In this document: positions 1-5,111 of the stretch, piece by piece
Numbering within the stretch: position 1 is the first letter of the stretch
Layout: every line of letters begins with the position of its first letter
NCBI GenBank assembly: GCA_003155465.1
Contig: PMCR01000216.1
Span: forward strand, 1 to 5,111
Direction: 5' to 3'
Length of the DNA: 5,111 nt
Origin: Myxococcales bacterium
GTDB lineage: Bacteria > Myxococcota > Polyangia > Fen-1088
Translations under genes and position numbers: made by a program
Notes under the pieces: model-generated
Told to the model about the DNA's origin: nothing
What the model saw: the letters and a program-made list of their open reading frames with translations, nothing else
Databases searched by the model: none

Positions 1-563
1 AGAAACGAGAAGCGGGCGGCTGCGTCGCGCCGCAGACCGATGGCCATGGCGAAGGCGAGCGTGATCCCGGAGCGCGACACACCGGGCACCAGCGCCAAAG
101 CTTGCCCGAGGCCAACGATGAAAGCGTCACGCAAGCTGAGCGAATCCATGGCGCGCTCCCGGCGTGCCAGCCATTCGACCATGGCCATCACCAGGCCGAC
201 CACGACGAGCGACGTACCGATGACCGCGAGCGAGCGCAGGGGGCCCTCGACTGCGTGCCTGAAGAGAACGCCGGCGATGCCGATCGGAACCGTGCCGACC
301 ACCAGGTAGAGCAACAGGCGAGCCTGGGGGCCACGCCGCCGATTCGGATCGGCCAACGCGGTCAGCATGCCGAGCAGGTCACGCAGAAAGAAGATGACCA
401 CCGCTAGCAGGGTGCCCAACTGTATGACCGCGGTGAACGCAGCCCCCGCGTCTGGCCAGCCGAGCAAGGCCGGCGCGATCCGCAGGTGCGCTGTCGAGGA
501 AACCGGCAGAAACTCGGTGAGTCCCTGAATGATGCCGAGAACGATGGACTGGACGAGCGTCAA
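1..563 (-). CDS. uppP: Undecaprenyl-diphosphatase UppP (BacA family), 3' end cut off by the window edge
   Basis: This integral membrane phosphatase converts undecaprenyl diphosphate to undecaprenyl phosphate, recycling the lipid carrier for peptidoglycan and other envelope polymers; overexpression in this family gives bacitracin resistance. 187 codons are visible out of the roughly 265-280 usual for the family. Both family signatures are present: the (E/Q)xxxE motif as Q13-GLT-E17 followed by FLPVSST and H26, and PGVSRSGIT at residues 160-168 with the conserved R164. Hydrophobic segments at about 43-60, 83-101 and 112-129 look like membrane helices, and the reading frame continues RFSF off the edge as in homologues. 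The start is inferred to be TTG at 563-561, because no in-frame ATG or GTG lies in the 75 bases upstream and this start matches the family N-terminus. No good Shine-Dalgarno sequence is seen. The gene lies 207 bases downstream of birA on the same strand, so it may be a separate transcript. The family is certain; the exact start is less so. Confidence 0.93.
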   Translation of the reverse strand, partial: MTLVQSIVLGIIQGLTEFLPVSSTAHLRIAPALLGWPDAGAAFTAVIQLGTLLAVVIFFLRDLLGMLTALADPNRRRGPQARLLLYLVVGTVPIGIAGVLFRHAVEGPLRSLAVIGTSLVVVGLVMAMVEWLARRERAMDSLSLRDAFIVGLGQALALVPGVSRSGITLAFAMAIGLRRDAAARFSF

Positions 564-648
564 AGTGGGCCGAGCATAGCGCGCAGATAGCGTCTGTCGG
601 GAAATTCCGGGTCGCCGTCCGGGAGAGCCGGCCAGCGGTAAGCGGGTC

Positions 649-794
649 GCGTGGGCGAGGGCGTGAGGGTGAGCGTGCTCGTGTGCGGTTCGCGGACGGA
701 TCGCGTGCACACACCGCGCCCAACGAACACGCCCACGCAAGACGCACGACGCTGGTCGCCACCGCCCACGCTACCGCTCACGGGCACGCTGGCC
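649..794 (-). repeat. GC-rich dispersed element, copy 1, at the 3' end of birA
   Basis: Read on the minus strand from 794, this element matches the plus strand from 4961. Positions 794-730 align without gaps to 4961-5025 at 53 of 65 bases, including 25 of the first 26 (GGCCAGCGTG followed, after two bases, by CGTGAGCGGTAGCG). After a diverged middle, 667-653 is identical over 15 bases to 5057-5071 (CTCACGCCCTCGCCC). The copy is partly self-complementary: GCGTGGGCG at 649-657 can pair with CGCCCACGC at 763-771 or 730-738. Just outside, GGCCAGCG at 630-637 is the inverted match of 787-794. Its first 24 bases lie inside birA and include the birA stop codon. It reads in the direction of birA transcription. 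What it does is unknown; a transcript-end hairpin or a small non-coding repeat family are the obvious possibilities. Confidence 0.8.
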
Positions 795-1637
795 GATCTT
801 CGTTGGCTCGGAAAGCCGGCCACTCCCGGTGTTCTCGCTCGCTTCCCCAGAGATCAGACGATGGACACGGCCCGCATCGTCGCGCACCAGCAGGGCGCCG
901 CTGTCGTCGATATCGGTCGCGATTCCCTCGACCCTGGCCCCGTCCCGATCGATGCGACACATCCGACCGAGATCCGCGTAGCGGCGCCACTGCGCCAGAC
1001 CCAACCCGGGGCCGCGAGCCAGGAAGTCATCGTAGATTGGCTCGAAGGCGTTCAGAAAACCGGCGAGCAACCTGGCGCGGTCGAGAGAGCGCCCGAGCGC
1101 GATGCGTAGCGAGGTCGCGCGTTCGGCCAACTCGGGCGGAAACTCCAGGCCGTTCACGTTCACGCCGACGCCCAGCACGATGTGGCGGATTGCTTCGCCG
1201 TCCGTCGCCATCTCGGTGAGTATGCCGGCCACCTTGCGAAATCCGCCCGCCATGGGGACCAGTAGGTCGTTGGGCCAACGCAGGCGCGGTAGCACCCCGG
1301 CCTTGGCTAGCGTGTCCGCCAGAGCTGCGCCGGCCAGCAGGGTCAGAGGTGCGGCATGGCTGGCAGGAAGGGCAGGGCGAAGCAGCAGGGAAAGGTACAG
1401 ATTCTGTCCCGGTGGCGAATGCCACGAGCGCCCCAGCCGGCCGCGGCCGGCTGTCTGGCTATCAGCCACGACGAGGAGACCCTCGGCCGCCCCGGCAGCC
1501 GCGCGGCTGCGAACCATGTCATTGGTCGAAGCGCAGGCAGAGAAGAATTCGTAGGCTCGGCCCAGGCGTCGGGCGCGTAGCAGATGGAGCAGGGTCCCCG
1601 GCGCAAGCTCGTCTTCTGCCGAGTCGTTCTGGCTCAC
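771..1637 (-). CDS. birA: Biotin--[acetyl-CoA-carboxylase] ligase, short form without DNA-binding domain
   Basis: This cytosolic enzyme activates biotin with ATP to biotinyl-AMP and transfers it to the biotin-carrier lysine of acetyl-CoA carboxylase and related enzymes. The 288 residues contain the catalytic domain motifs in order: STN at 37-39, the biotinyl-AMP loop GRGRLGRSW at 64-72, QNLYLSLLLRP at 78-88, RWPND at 120-124, KVAGIL at 135-140 and the GVGVNVN strand at 156-162. A small C-terminal domain follows (about 225-268). There is no N-terminal helix-turn-helix, so this is a group I ligase and not the E. coli-type biotin repressor. The start is GTG at 1637, overlapping the nadC stop by four bases (GTGA), which implies translational coupling. 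Family members usually end soon after the position of LISGEAS; here about 22 polar residues follow, and the last seven plus the TAG stop are encoded by the repeat element. Confidence 0.95.
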   Translation of the reverse strand: MSQNDSAEDELAPGTLLHLLRARRLGRAYEFFSACASTNDMVRSRAAAGAAEGLLVVADSQTAGRGRLGRSWHSPPGQNLYLSLLLRPALPASHAAPLTLLAGAALADTLAKAGVLPRLRWPNDLLVPMAGGFRKVAGILTEMATDGEAIRHIVLGVGVNVNGLEFPPELAERATSLRIALGRSLDRARLLAGFLNAFEPIYDDFLARGPGLGLAQWRRYADLGRMCRIDRDGARVEGIATDIDDSGALLVRDDAGRVHRLISGEASENTGSGRLSEPTKIGQRARER

Positions 1638-2602
1638 GCCATTCGCCCCGCGGGGGCCGGTGCGATTTCCATCTCCAGAGCCAGATCCGCAGCAGGCGCT
1701 GAGTGGGTGAGCGCGCCCACGGAAACCAGATCCACGCCCAGCCGGGCTAGCTCAGGGATACGCGCCAGGGTCACTCCACCCGAGACCTCCACCAGCGGTC
1801 GAGGTTTGGCGGTGCGGACGCGCGCCAGAGCTTGCTCCAGATCCGCGGTGCTGAAGTTGTCGAGCAGGATGATGGCAACGCCAGCGGCCAGCGCTTCGTC
1901 GAGTTGGGCCAGGGTGTCCACCTCGACTTCGATGTTCAGGCTGTGAGGCACGCGGCCTTTGGCCCGGCGCACGGCCTCGCTGACCGATCCGGCGATCGCC
2001 ACGTGGTTGTCCTTGATGAGCACGCCCGAGCCCAGGTCGAAGCGGTGGTTGCTGCCCCCACCCACGCGCACGGCGTATTTTTCGAGCAGGCGGAAGCCCG
2101 GGGTGGTCTTGCGCGTGTCGGTAATGCGCAGGTTGGTGCCTTGGGCCGCGGCGGTGAAGGCTCGCACCAGCGTGGCAACGCCCGAGAGACGCTGCAAGAA
2201 ATTGAGCGCTGTACGCTCACCGGCCAGCAGGGCTGCGGCCGAGCCCCGATAGGTCGCGATGCGGGCTGCGGGCTGGGCCTCTGCGCCGTCGAGGATCAGG
2301 GTGTCGATCGCGATCGACGGGTCGAGGCGGTGGAAAACTGCGGCGGCCACGTCCAAGCCTGCCAAAGTCAGGCGCTGGCGGGCCACCAGATGGGCTGTGG
2401 CCAAGGTTCCCGGATCGACCAATGCCTGCGTGGTCGCGTCCCCGCGTCCCAGGTCTTCCTCGATCGCAAGTTCAATGAGCCGCGTCACGGCGGGGGTGAG
2501 AAGCAGGGAGTTGTCGCGTGGGGAGCCCGTCGGCTTTGCCTGCGGCGTACCATCGCGGGAGGGGTTGGGAGCCCTTTGAGGGTTCCCATGTGAGTTCGAC
2601 AT
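1634..2602 (-). CDS. nadC: Nicotinate-nucleotide pyrophosphorylase (carboxylating), quinolinate phosphoribosyltransferase
   Basis: NadC converts quinolinate and PRPP to nicotinate mononucleotide, CO2 and pyrophosphate, the step where de novo NAD synthesis joins the shared pathway. The 322-residue product shows the family landmarks: EEDLGRGDATT at 48-58, ERTALNFLQRLSGVAT at 129-144, the substrate-binding DTRKTTPGFR at 162-171, EKYAVRVGGGSNHR at 174-187, the KDNH loop at 197-200, EVEVDTL at 225-231, LLDNF at 246-250 and SGGV at 274-277. These last strands carry the acidic residues that bind metal-PRPP in known structures. The first 32 or so residues are a proline-, serine- and asparagine-rich extension absent from typical homologues of about 280-300 residues. 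No later ATG or GTG precedes the conserved core except GTG at V39, which would cut into it, so the ATG at 2602 is kept. No clear Shine-Dalgarno sequence is seen and the start codon lies in an inverted repeat. It heads the nadC-birA pair and diverges from rsmD. Confidence 0.97.
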   Translation of the reverse strand: MSNSHGNPQRAPNPSRDGTPQAKPTGSPRDNSLLLTPAVTRLIELAIEEDLGRGDATTQALVDPGTLATAHLVARQRLTLAGLDVAAAVFHRLDPSIAIDTLILDGAEAQPAARIATYRGSAAALLAGERTALNFLQRLSGVATLVRAFTAAAQGTNLRITDTRKTTPGFRLLEKYAVRVGGGSNHRFDLGSGVLIKDNHVAIAGSVSEAVRRAKGRVPHSLNIEVEVDTLAQLDEALAAGVAIILLDNFSTADLEQALARVRTAKPRPLVEVSGGVTLARIPELARLGVDLVSVGALTHSAPAADLALEMEIAPAPAGRMA

Positions 2603-2606
2603 GGGA
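2584..2606. promoter_or_regulatory. Inverted repeat over the nadC start codon; possible operator or mRNA hairpin
   Basis: TCCCATGT at 2584-2591 and ACATGGGA at 2599-2606 form a perfect 8-base inverted repeat with a 7-base spacer. On the nadC transcript the first arm contains the AUG, so an 8-bp hairpin with a 7-base loop would hide the start codon. As DNA, the 23-base dyad resembles a dimeric repressor site. A third TCCCATG at 2666-2672 contains the start codon of the divergent rsmD. The symmetry is seen directly; any regulatory role is inferred, and no known NAD-responsive operator is recognised here. Confidence 0.35.
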
Positions 2607-2608
2607 CC

Positions 2609-2614
2609 AGAATA
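2609..2614 (-). promoter_or_regulatory. Possible -10 element (TATTCT) for nadC
   Basis: On the minus strand TATTCT (4 of 6 to the bacterial -10 consensus TATAAT) ends seven bases before the A of the nadC ATG. Transcription from it would begin at about the start codon itself and give a leaderless message, which would agree with the absence of a Shine-Dalgarno sequence. The -35 region is poor (AGTCAA at a 17-base spacing), so this is a weak candidate. Confidence 0.2.
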
Positions 2615-2669
2615 GCCCGGCCGTCAGCCGGTTGACTACTATGCCCTGCACGCGGTAGGTAGACCTCCC

Positions 2670-3236
2670 ATGCGGGTCACTGCCGGCGCTGACCGCGGGC
2701 GCAAGCTGCGCGCGCCACGTGGGGCTACGACTAGGCCCACTGGGGCGAAGGTGCGCGAGGCCATCTTCAACATCCTTGGCCCGCCCCCGCCGCACCCGGT
2801 CTTGGATCTGTTTGCCGGGACTGGCTCACTTGGGATCGAGGCTCTCTCCCGGGGCGCGGTGGCGGCTGACTTCGTGGAACGTGACGCACGGGCGTTGGGG
2901 ATCCTGCATCGGAATCTGCGCGAGCTTGGGTTTTCCGGACGGGCTCGCGCCATTGGATCGAGCGTGTGCAGTGCCTTGCGTCGCATGGCTGGCGAGGCGC
3001 AGGGCAGAGCCTTTGGTTGGGTCTTCGTGGACCCGCCTTACGCGTCTGGCGAGGTGGAGCCGGTCTTGTCGATGCTTGCAGGTGGCGAGCTTCTGGCCGA
3101 GGGCGCGGTGATCATCGTCGAGCATGACCGCCGACACCTGCCGGCCGAGGGTTTCGGTACCCTGGTCATGACCGACCGGCGTTTCTACGGTGACACGGGG
3201 ATCTCGTTTTACCGGCCGAGGAGAGGAATAGCCTAG
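2670..3236 (+). CDS. rsmD: 16S rRNA (guanine(966)-N2)-methyltransferase RsmD
   Basis: RsmD uses S-adenosylmethionine to methylate the N2 of G966 in 16S rRNA, acting on the assembling small subunit. At 188 residues it is the usual family length. It has the short N-terminal RNA-contact segment RGRKLRAP (9-16) and RPTGAKVREAIFNIL (22-36), then the Rossmann-fold methyltransferase core: motif I LDLFAGTGSLGIEALSRGA at 45-63, an acidic SAM-ribose position in VERD at 69-72, and the catalytic DPPY at 121-124. VEHDRR follows at about 151-156, and the protein ends in the typical YGDTGISFY strand. The ATG at 2670 puts the family N-terminus in place; only weak AGGTAG-like purines precede it. It leads the rsmD-coaD-aspC run, with the stop TAG directly touching the coaD start. 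The rsmD-coaD adjacency is widespread in bacteria and supports both calls. Confidence 0.95.
   Translation: MRVTAGADRGRKLRAPRGATTRPTGAKVREAIFNILGPPPPHPVLDLFAGTGSLGIEALSRGAVAADFVERDARALGILHRNLRELGFSGRARAIGSSVCSALRRMAGEAQGRAFGWVFVDPPYASGEVEPVLSMLAGGELLAEGAVIIVEHDRRHLPAEGFGTLVMTDRRFYGDTGISFYRPRRGIA
3218..3228 (+). promoter_or_regulatory. Shine-Dalgarno stretch for coaD inside the end of rsmD
   Basis: The purine run GAGGAGAGGAA lies within the last rsmD codons, with its AGAGGA part nine bases before GTG at 3237. It supports GTG as the coaD start and indicates that coaD is translated from the rsmD message. Confidence 0.65.
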
Positions 3237-3734
3237 GTGACCCAAAGCCGGTCGATCGCTGTCTACCCCGGGACGTTCGATCCCATCACGAATGGCCACG
3301 CGGACATCGTGCGCCGCGCGCTCAAGCTCTTCGACCAGGTGGTGGTGGCATTGGCCGACAACCCCCGCAAGCGTCCGCTCTTTTCGCGCAAAGAGCGCGA
3401 GCGCCTGATCCACGAAACCTTGGCCAGTGACGCGGGTGTGGAGGTGGATTCCTTCAGCGGCTTGCTCGTGGACTACGTGCGGCGCCGGGGTGCCAAGTTC
3501 GTCATACGCGGCTTGCGAGCCGTGGCCGACTTCGAGTATGAGTTCCAGTTCGCCCACATGAACCGGCAGCTTGCGCCCGAGGTGGAAACCATCTTCCTGA
3601 TGACGAACGAGGACAACTTCTTCGTATCATCTTCGCTGGTTCGTGAGGTGGCCGAGATGGGCGGGGACATCAGGCGCGTGGTGCCGCCGGTGGTTGCCGC
3701 CGCATTAAAGAAGAAGTTGAAGAAGGTGAGGTAA
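3237..3734 (+). CDS. coaD: Phosphopantetheine adenylyltransferase
   Basis: CoaD catalyses the penultimate step of coenzyme A synthesis, transferring AMP from ATP to 4'-phosphopantetheine to give dephospho-CoA and pyrophosphate. The 165 residues match the normal size of this cytosolic nucleotidyltransferase. The signature [12 protein letters not shown] is at 10-21, with T18 and H21 forming the T/HxGH nucleotide-binding motif; a basic NPRKRPLF segment at 42-49 aligns with the substrate-binding lysine region. [12 protein letters not shown] at 91-102 and AHMNRQL at 106-112 are nearly invariant in the family, and SSSLVRE at 131-137 is the C-terminal ATP-binding motif. The C-terminus is lysine-rich (KKKLKKVR at 158-165). 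The start is GTG, set by a Shine-Dalgarno run in rsmD and by homology. There is no gap from rsmD and one base before aspC. Confidence 0.98.
   Translation: MTQSRSIAVYPGTFDPITNGHADIVRRALKLFDQVVVALADNPRKRPLFSRKERERLIHETLASDAGVEVDSFSGLLVDYVRRRGAKFVIRGLRAVADFEYEFQFAHMNRQLAPEVETIFLMTNEDNFFVSSSLVREVAEMGGDIRRVVPPVVAAALKKKLKKVR
3725..3731 (+). promoter_or_regulatory. Likely ribosome binding site for the aminotransferase gene
   Basis: GGTGAGG, in the last coaD codons, ends four bases before ATG at 3736 and is the best purine-rich match near that start. It favours the first ATG over the in-frame ATG at 3781 (residue 16), which would remove substrate-binding residues. Confidence 0.45.
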
Positions 3735-3735
3735 C

Positions 3736-4938
3736 ATGTTGGTTAAATTGGCGAAACGTCTGTCTGTCGTCGAGCCATCTATGACCTTAAAGGTGACCGC
3801 AAAGGCGGCGGAGCTGCGGGCACAGGGCGTGGACGTGGTGAGCTTTGGCGCTGGCGAGCCGGACTTCGACACGCCGGATCACATCAAGGAGGCAGCCAAG
3901 AAGGCGCTGGATGCCGGGGCCACCAAGTACACCGCGGTGGAAGGAACGCCTCAACTGCGCAAGGCGGCAGCGGCCTGGCTGGGCAAAGCGCACGGCTTCG
4001 AGGTGAACCCCAAGGAGGTCATGGTCAGCGCGGGCGCCAAGCAGTCGCTCTTCAACGCCTTCCACGTGTTGCTGGACGAGGGCGACGAGATCATCATTCC
4101 AGCGCCCTACTGGGTGAGCTACGCCGAGATCGCCAAGCTGGCCGGCGCCAAGCCGGTGCCGGTGGTGTCCCGGCCGGAAGACGAATTCGTCGTCAACCCC
4201 GAGGCAGTGGCCCGGGCGATCACGCCGCGCACGCGCATGATTCTGATCGTGTCGCCCAGCAACCCCACAGGTGCGGTCTACGACGAGGAGACCCTGCGTG
4301 CTCTGGCCGACCTGGCGGTCAAGCATGATATCTGGCTGCTCACCGACGACATCTACCGCTGTCTTTGCTACGGCAATGCCCGCTTCGTGCAGCCGGCCAC
4401 TTTCAGCCCCGAGGTGCGCAAGCGCACGATCATCGTGGATGGGGTCTCCAAGGCCTTCGCCATGACCGGGTGGCGTATCGGCTTCTGCGTGGCGCCCTTG
4501 CCTGTCATCGAGGGTATGTCGACTCTGCAGGGGCAGTCCACCACCAACGCGGCCGCGGTCAGCCAGGCGGCTGCGGTGGCGGCGCTGGAGGGACCGACCG
4601 ACGAACTGGAACGCATGCGGCTCGAGTTCGACAAGCGGCGCCAGTTCATGGTGAAGACCCTGCGGGCCATGCCAGGGGTCAAGTGCGTCGAGCCCAAGGG
4701 GGCTTTCTACGCCTTCCCCGACATGAACGCGTTCGTGGGCCGGCGCACGCCCGCGGGCAAGGTCATCGACGGCGATCCGGCGCTGTGTGAGTATTTCATC
4801 GAGGAAGCCAGGGTGGCGGTGGTGCCAGGATCGGCCTTCTACGCCCCCGGCTACGTGCGCTTGTCGTATGCCACCTCGCAGGCCAACATTGAGAAGGGAC
4901 TCCAGCGCATCGGCGAGGCGCTGGCCAAGCTGAAGTAG
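3736..4938 (+). CDS. aspC: Class I pyridoxal-phosphate aminotransferase, aspartate aminotransferase subgroup Ib (Thermus/Rhizobium type)
   Basis: The likely reaction is reversible amino transfer between aspartate and 2-oxoglutarate, giving oxaloacetate and glutamate. The 400 residues match the subgroup Ib length and recall Thermus thermophilus AspAT throughout. Visible motifs are EPSMT at 13-17 (substrate loop), GAGEPDFDTP at 38-47, GAKQSLFN at 100-107 (the lysine is the proposed contact for the acidic side chain), PYWVSY at 124-129 with W126 stacking on PLP, SNPTG at 175-179 with N176, DDIY at 204-207 with D204 bound to the pyridine nitrogen and Y207, SKAFAMTGWRIGF at 238-250 with Schiff-base K239, and YVRLSYATS at 373-381 with carboxylate-binding R375. 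Homologues usually read DEIY where this has DDIY. Some subgroup Ib enzymes also transaminate prephenate, which cannot be settled here. It is the last visible gene of the rsmD-coaD run. Codon use is strongly GC-ending after an AT-richer first 25 codons. Confidence 0.93.
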   Translation: MLVKLAKRLSVVEPSMTLKVTAKAAELRAQGVDVVSFGAGEPDFDTPDHIKEAAKKALDAGATKYTAVEGTPQLRKAAAAWLGKAHGFEVNPKEVMVSAGAKQSLFNAFHVLLDEGDEIIIPAPYWVSYAEIAKLAGAKPVPVVSRPEDEFVVNPEAVARAITPRTRMILIVSPSNPTGAVYDEETLRALADLAVKHDIWLLTDDIYRCLCYGNARFVQPATFSPEVRKRTIIVDGVSKAFAMTGWRIGFCVAPLPVIEGMSTLQGQSTTNAAAVSQAAAVAALEGPTDELERMRLEFDKRRQFMVKTLRAMPGVKCVEPKGAFYAFPDMNAFVGRRTPAGKVIDGDPALCEYFIEEARVAVVPGSAFYAPGYVRLSYATSQANIEKGLQRIGEALAKLK

Positions 4939-4960
4939 GCGGCTCTCACCATGAGGAGTC

Positions 4961-5076
4961 GGCCAGCGTGCGCGTGAGCGGTAGCGGCAGCGTGAGCGAC
5001 CAGCGGAGCGCGGCTAGCGTGGGCGGCCCGCGTGAGCGTGAGCGGCCCGCGGAGCGCTCACGCCCTCGCCCTACGC
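4961..5076 (+). repeat. GC-rich dispersed element, copy 2, downstream of aspC
   Basis: This is the plus-strand counterpart of the minus-strand element at 649-794, beginning 22 bases after the aspC stop. Its first 65 bases (4961-5025) align ungapped with 794-730 at 53 positions, and 5057-5071 is identical to the reverse strand of 653-667. It carries several CGTGAGCG or near-CGTGAGCG words (around 4973, 4991 and 5031). It can fold on itself: 5016-5025 with 5067-5077 (one bulged base) around an inner stem of 5036-5044 with 5055-5063. It has no coding potential that resembles a protein. The rest of the non-coding tail (5077-5111) shows nothing recognisable. Confidence 0.8.
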
Positions 5077-5077
5077 T
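5016..5077 (+). terminator. Possible transcript-end hairpin after aspC, without a T-tract
   Basis: Two nested stems are visible: an outer AGCGT-GGGCG pairing with CGCCC-T-ACGCT (10 pairs, one bulge) and an inner perfect 9-bp stem GCGTGAGCG/CGCTCACGC with a 10-base loop. No run of T follows, so this is not a standard intrinsic terminator. It could instead protect the 3' end or pause polymerase for Rho. The folding potential is visible; the function is inferred. Confidence 0.25.
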
Positions 5078-5111
5078 TTCCGGCGCCCGCGCACCCCACC
5101 CGAACACGCTC

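Noticed and set aside
651..1219. Plus-strand frames crossing the repeat element and the end of birA
   Set aside because: They are arginine- and proline-rich GC artefacts, run antisense to birA and have no plausible ribosome binding site.
1832..2593. A 253-codon open frame on the plus strand opposite nadC
   Set aside because: It lies wholly antisense to an unmistakable nadC. Its translation is compositionally odd with no recognisable motif, as expected for a mirror frame in GC-rich DNA.
2632..2661. A sigma-70 promoter for rsmD starting at TTGACT (2632-2637)
   Set aside because: The -35 match is good (5 of 6), but at 17-18 bases there is only GTAGGT or TAGGTA, which is too poor a -10 to call. 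A promoter probably lies in this gap but cannot be placed.
2826..3236. A defence or modification methyltransferase, because of the SAM motif and DPPY
   Set aside because: The size, the RPTGAKVREAIFNIL segment and the adjacency to coaD identify RsmD, an rRNA enzyme.
2826..3557. A 243-codon open frame on the minus strand opposite rsmD and coaD
   Set aside because: Both genes on the plus strand carry full family signatures across this span, and the antisense product resembles no family I know.
4961..5076. Possible CRISPR array or tandem satellite, from the repeated CGTGAGCG words
   Set aside because: The words are irregularly spaced, there are no uniform repeats with unique spacers, and no cas genes are visible. 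The similarity to 649-794 is element-like and not array-like.

Overview
The window is a compact, GC-rich bacterial chromosome segment made of housekeeping genes. It holds six protein-coding genes, all of which match well-known families. The gene content (nadC-birA and rsmD-coaD-aspartate aminotransferase, with uppP nearby), the high GC and the GTG/TTG starts fit a proteobacterium-like or Myxococcota/Deltaproteobacteria-like organism. That placement is an inference from gene order and style, and no marker in the window proves it.

Layout. Positions 1-563 (minus) carry the first two thirds of uppP, which runs off the left edge. Positions 564-770 are an intergenic stretch holding most of a GC-rich repeat element. 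Positions 771-2602 (minus) are nadC followed by birA, joined by a 4-base GTGA overlap. Positions 2603-2669 are a 67-base divergent promoter region. Positions 2670-4938 (plus) are rsmD, coaD and a class I aspartate aminotransferase gene, with 0 and 1 base between them. Positions 4939-5111 are non-coding and hold a second, oppositely oriented copy of the same repeat element.

How the genes relate. Four of the six concern cofactors or their precursors. NadC makes nicotinate mononucleotide for NAD, BirA attaches biotin to carboxylases, and CoaD makes dephospho-CoA. The aminotransferase makes aspartate, which feeds quinolinate (hence NadC) and, through beta-alanine, pantothenate (hence CoaD). RsmD is a 16S rRNA methyltransferase that commonly sits next to coaD, and UppP recycles the undecaprenyl carrier for cell-wall synthesis.

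The least ordinary feature is the repeat pair at 649-794 and 4961-5076. The two copies are collinear, inverted relative to each other, and bracket the five-gene block birA-nadC-rsmD-coaD-aspC. Each reads in the same direction as the gene that ends at or just before it, and one copy supplies the last codons and stop of birA. A second unusual spot is a perfect 8-base inverted repeat over the nadC start codon, with a third copy of its TCCCATG arm at the rsmD start. I found no defence system, mobile-element protein, CRISPR array or RNA gene.
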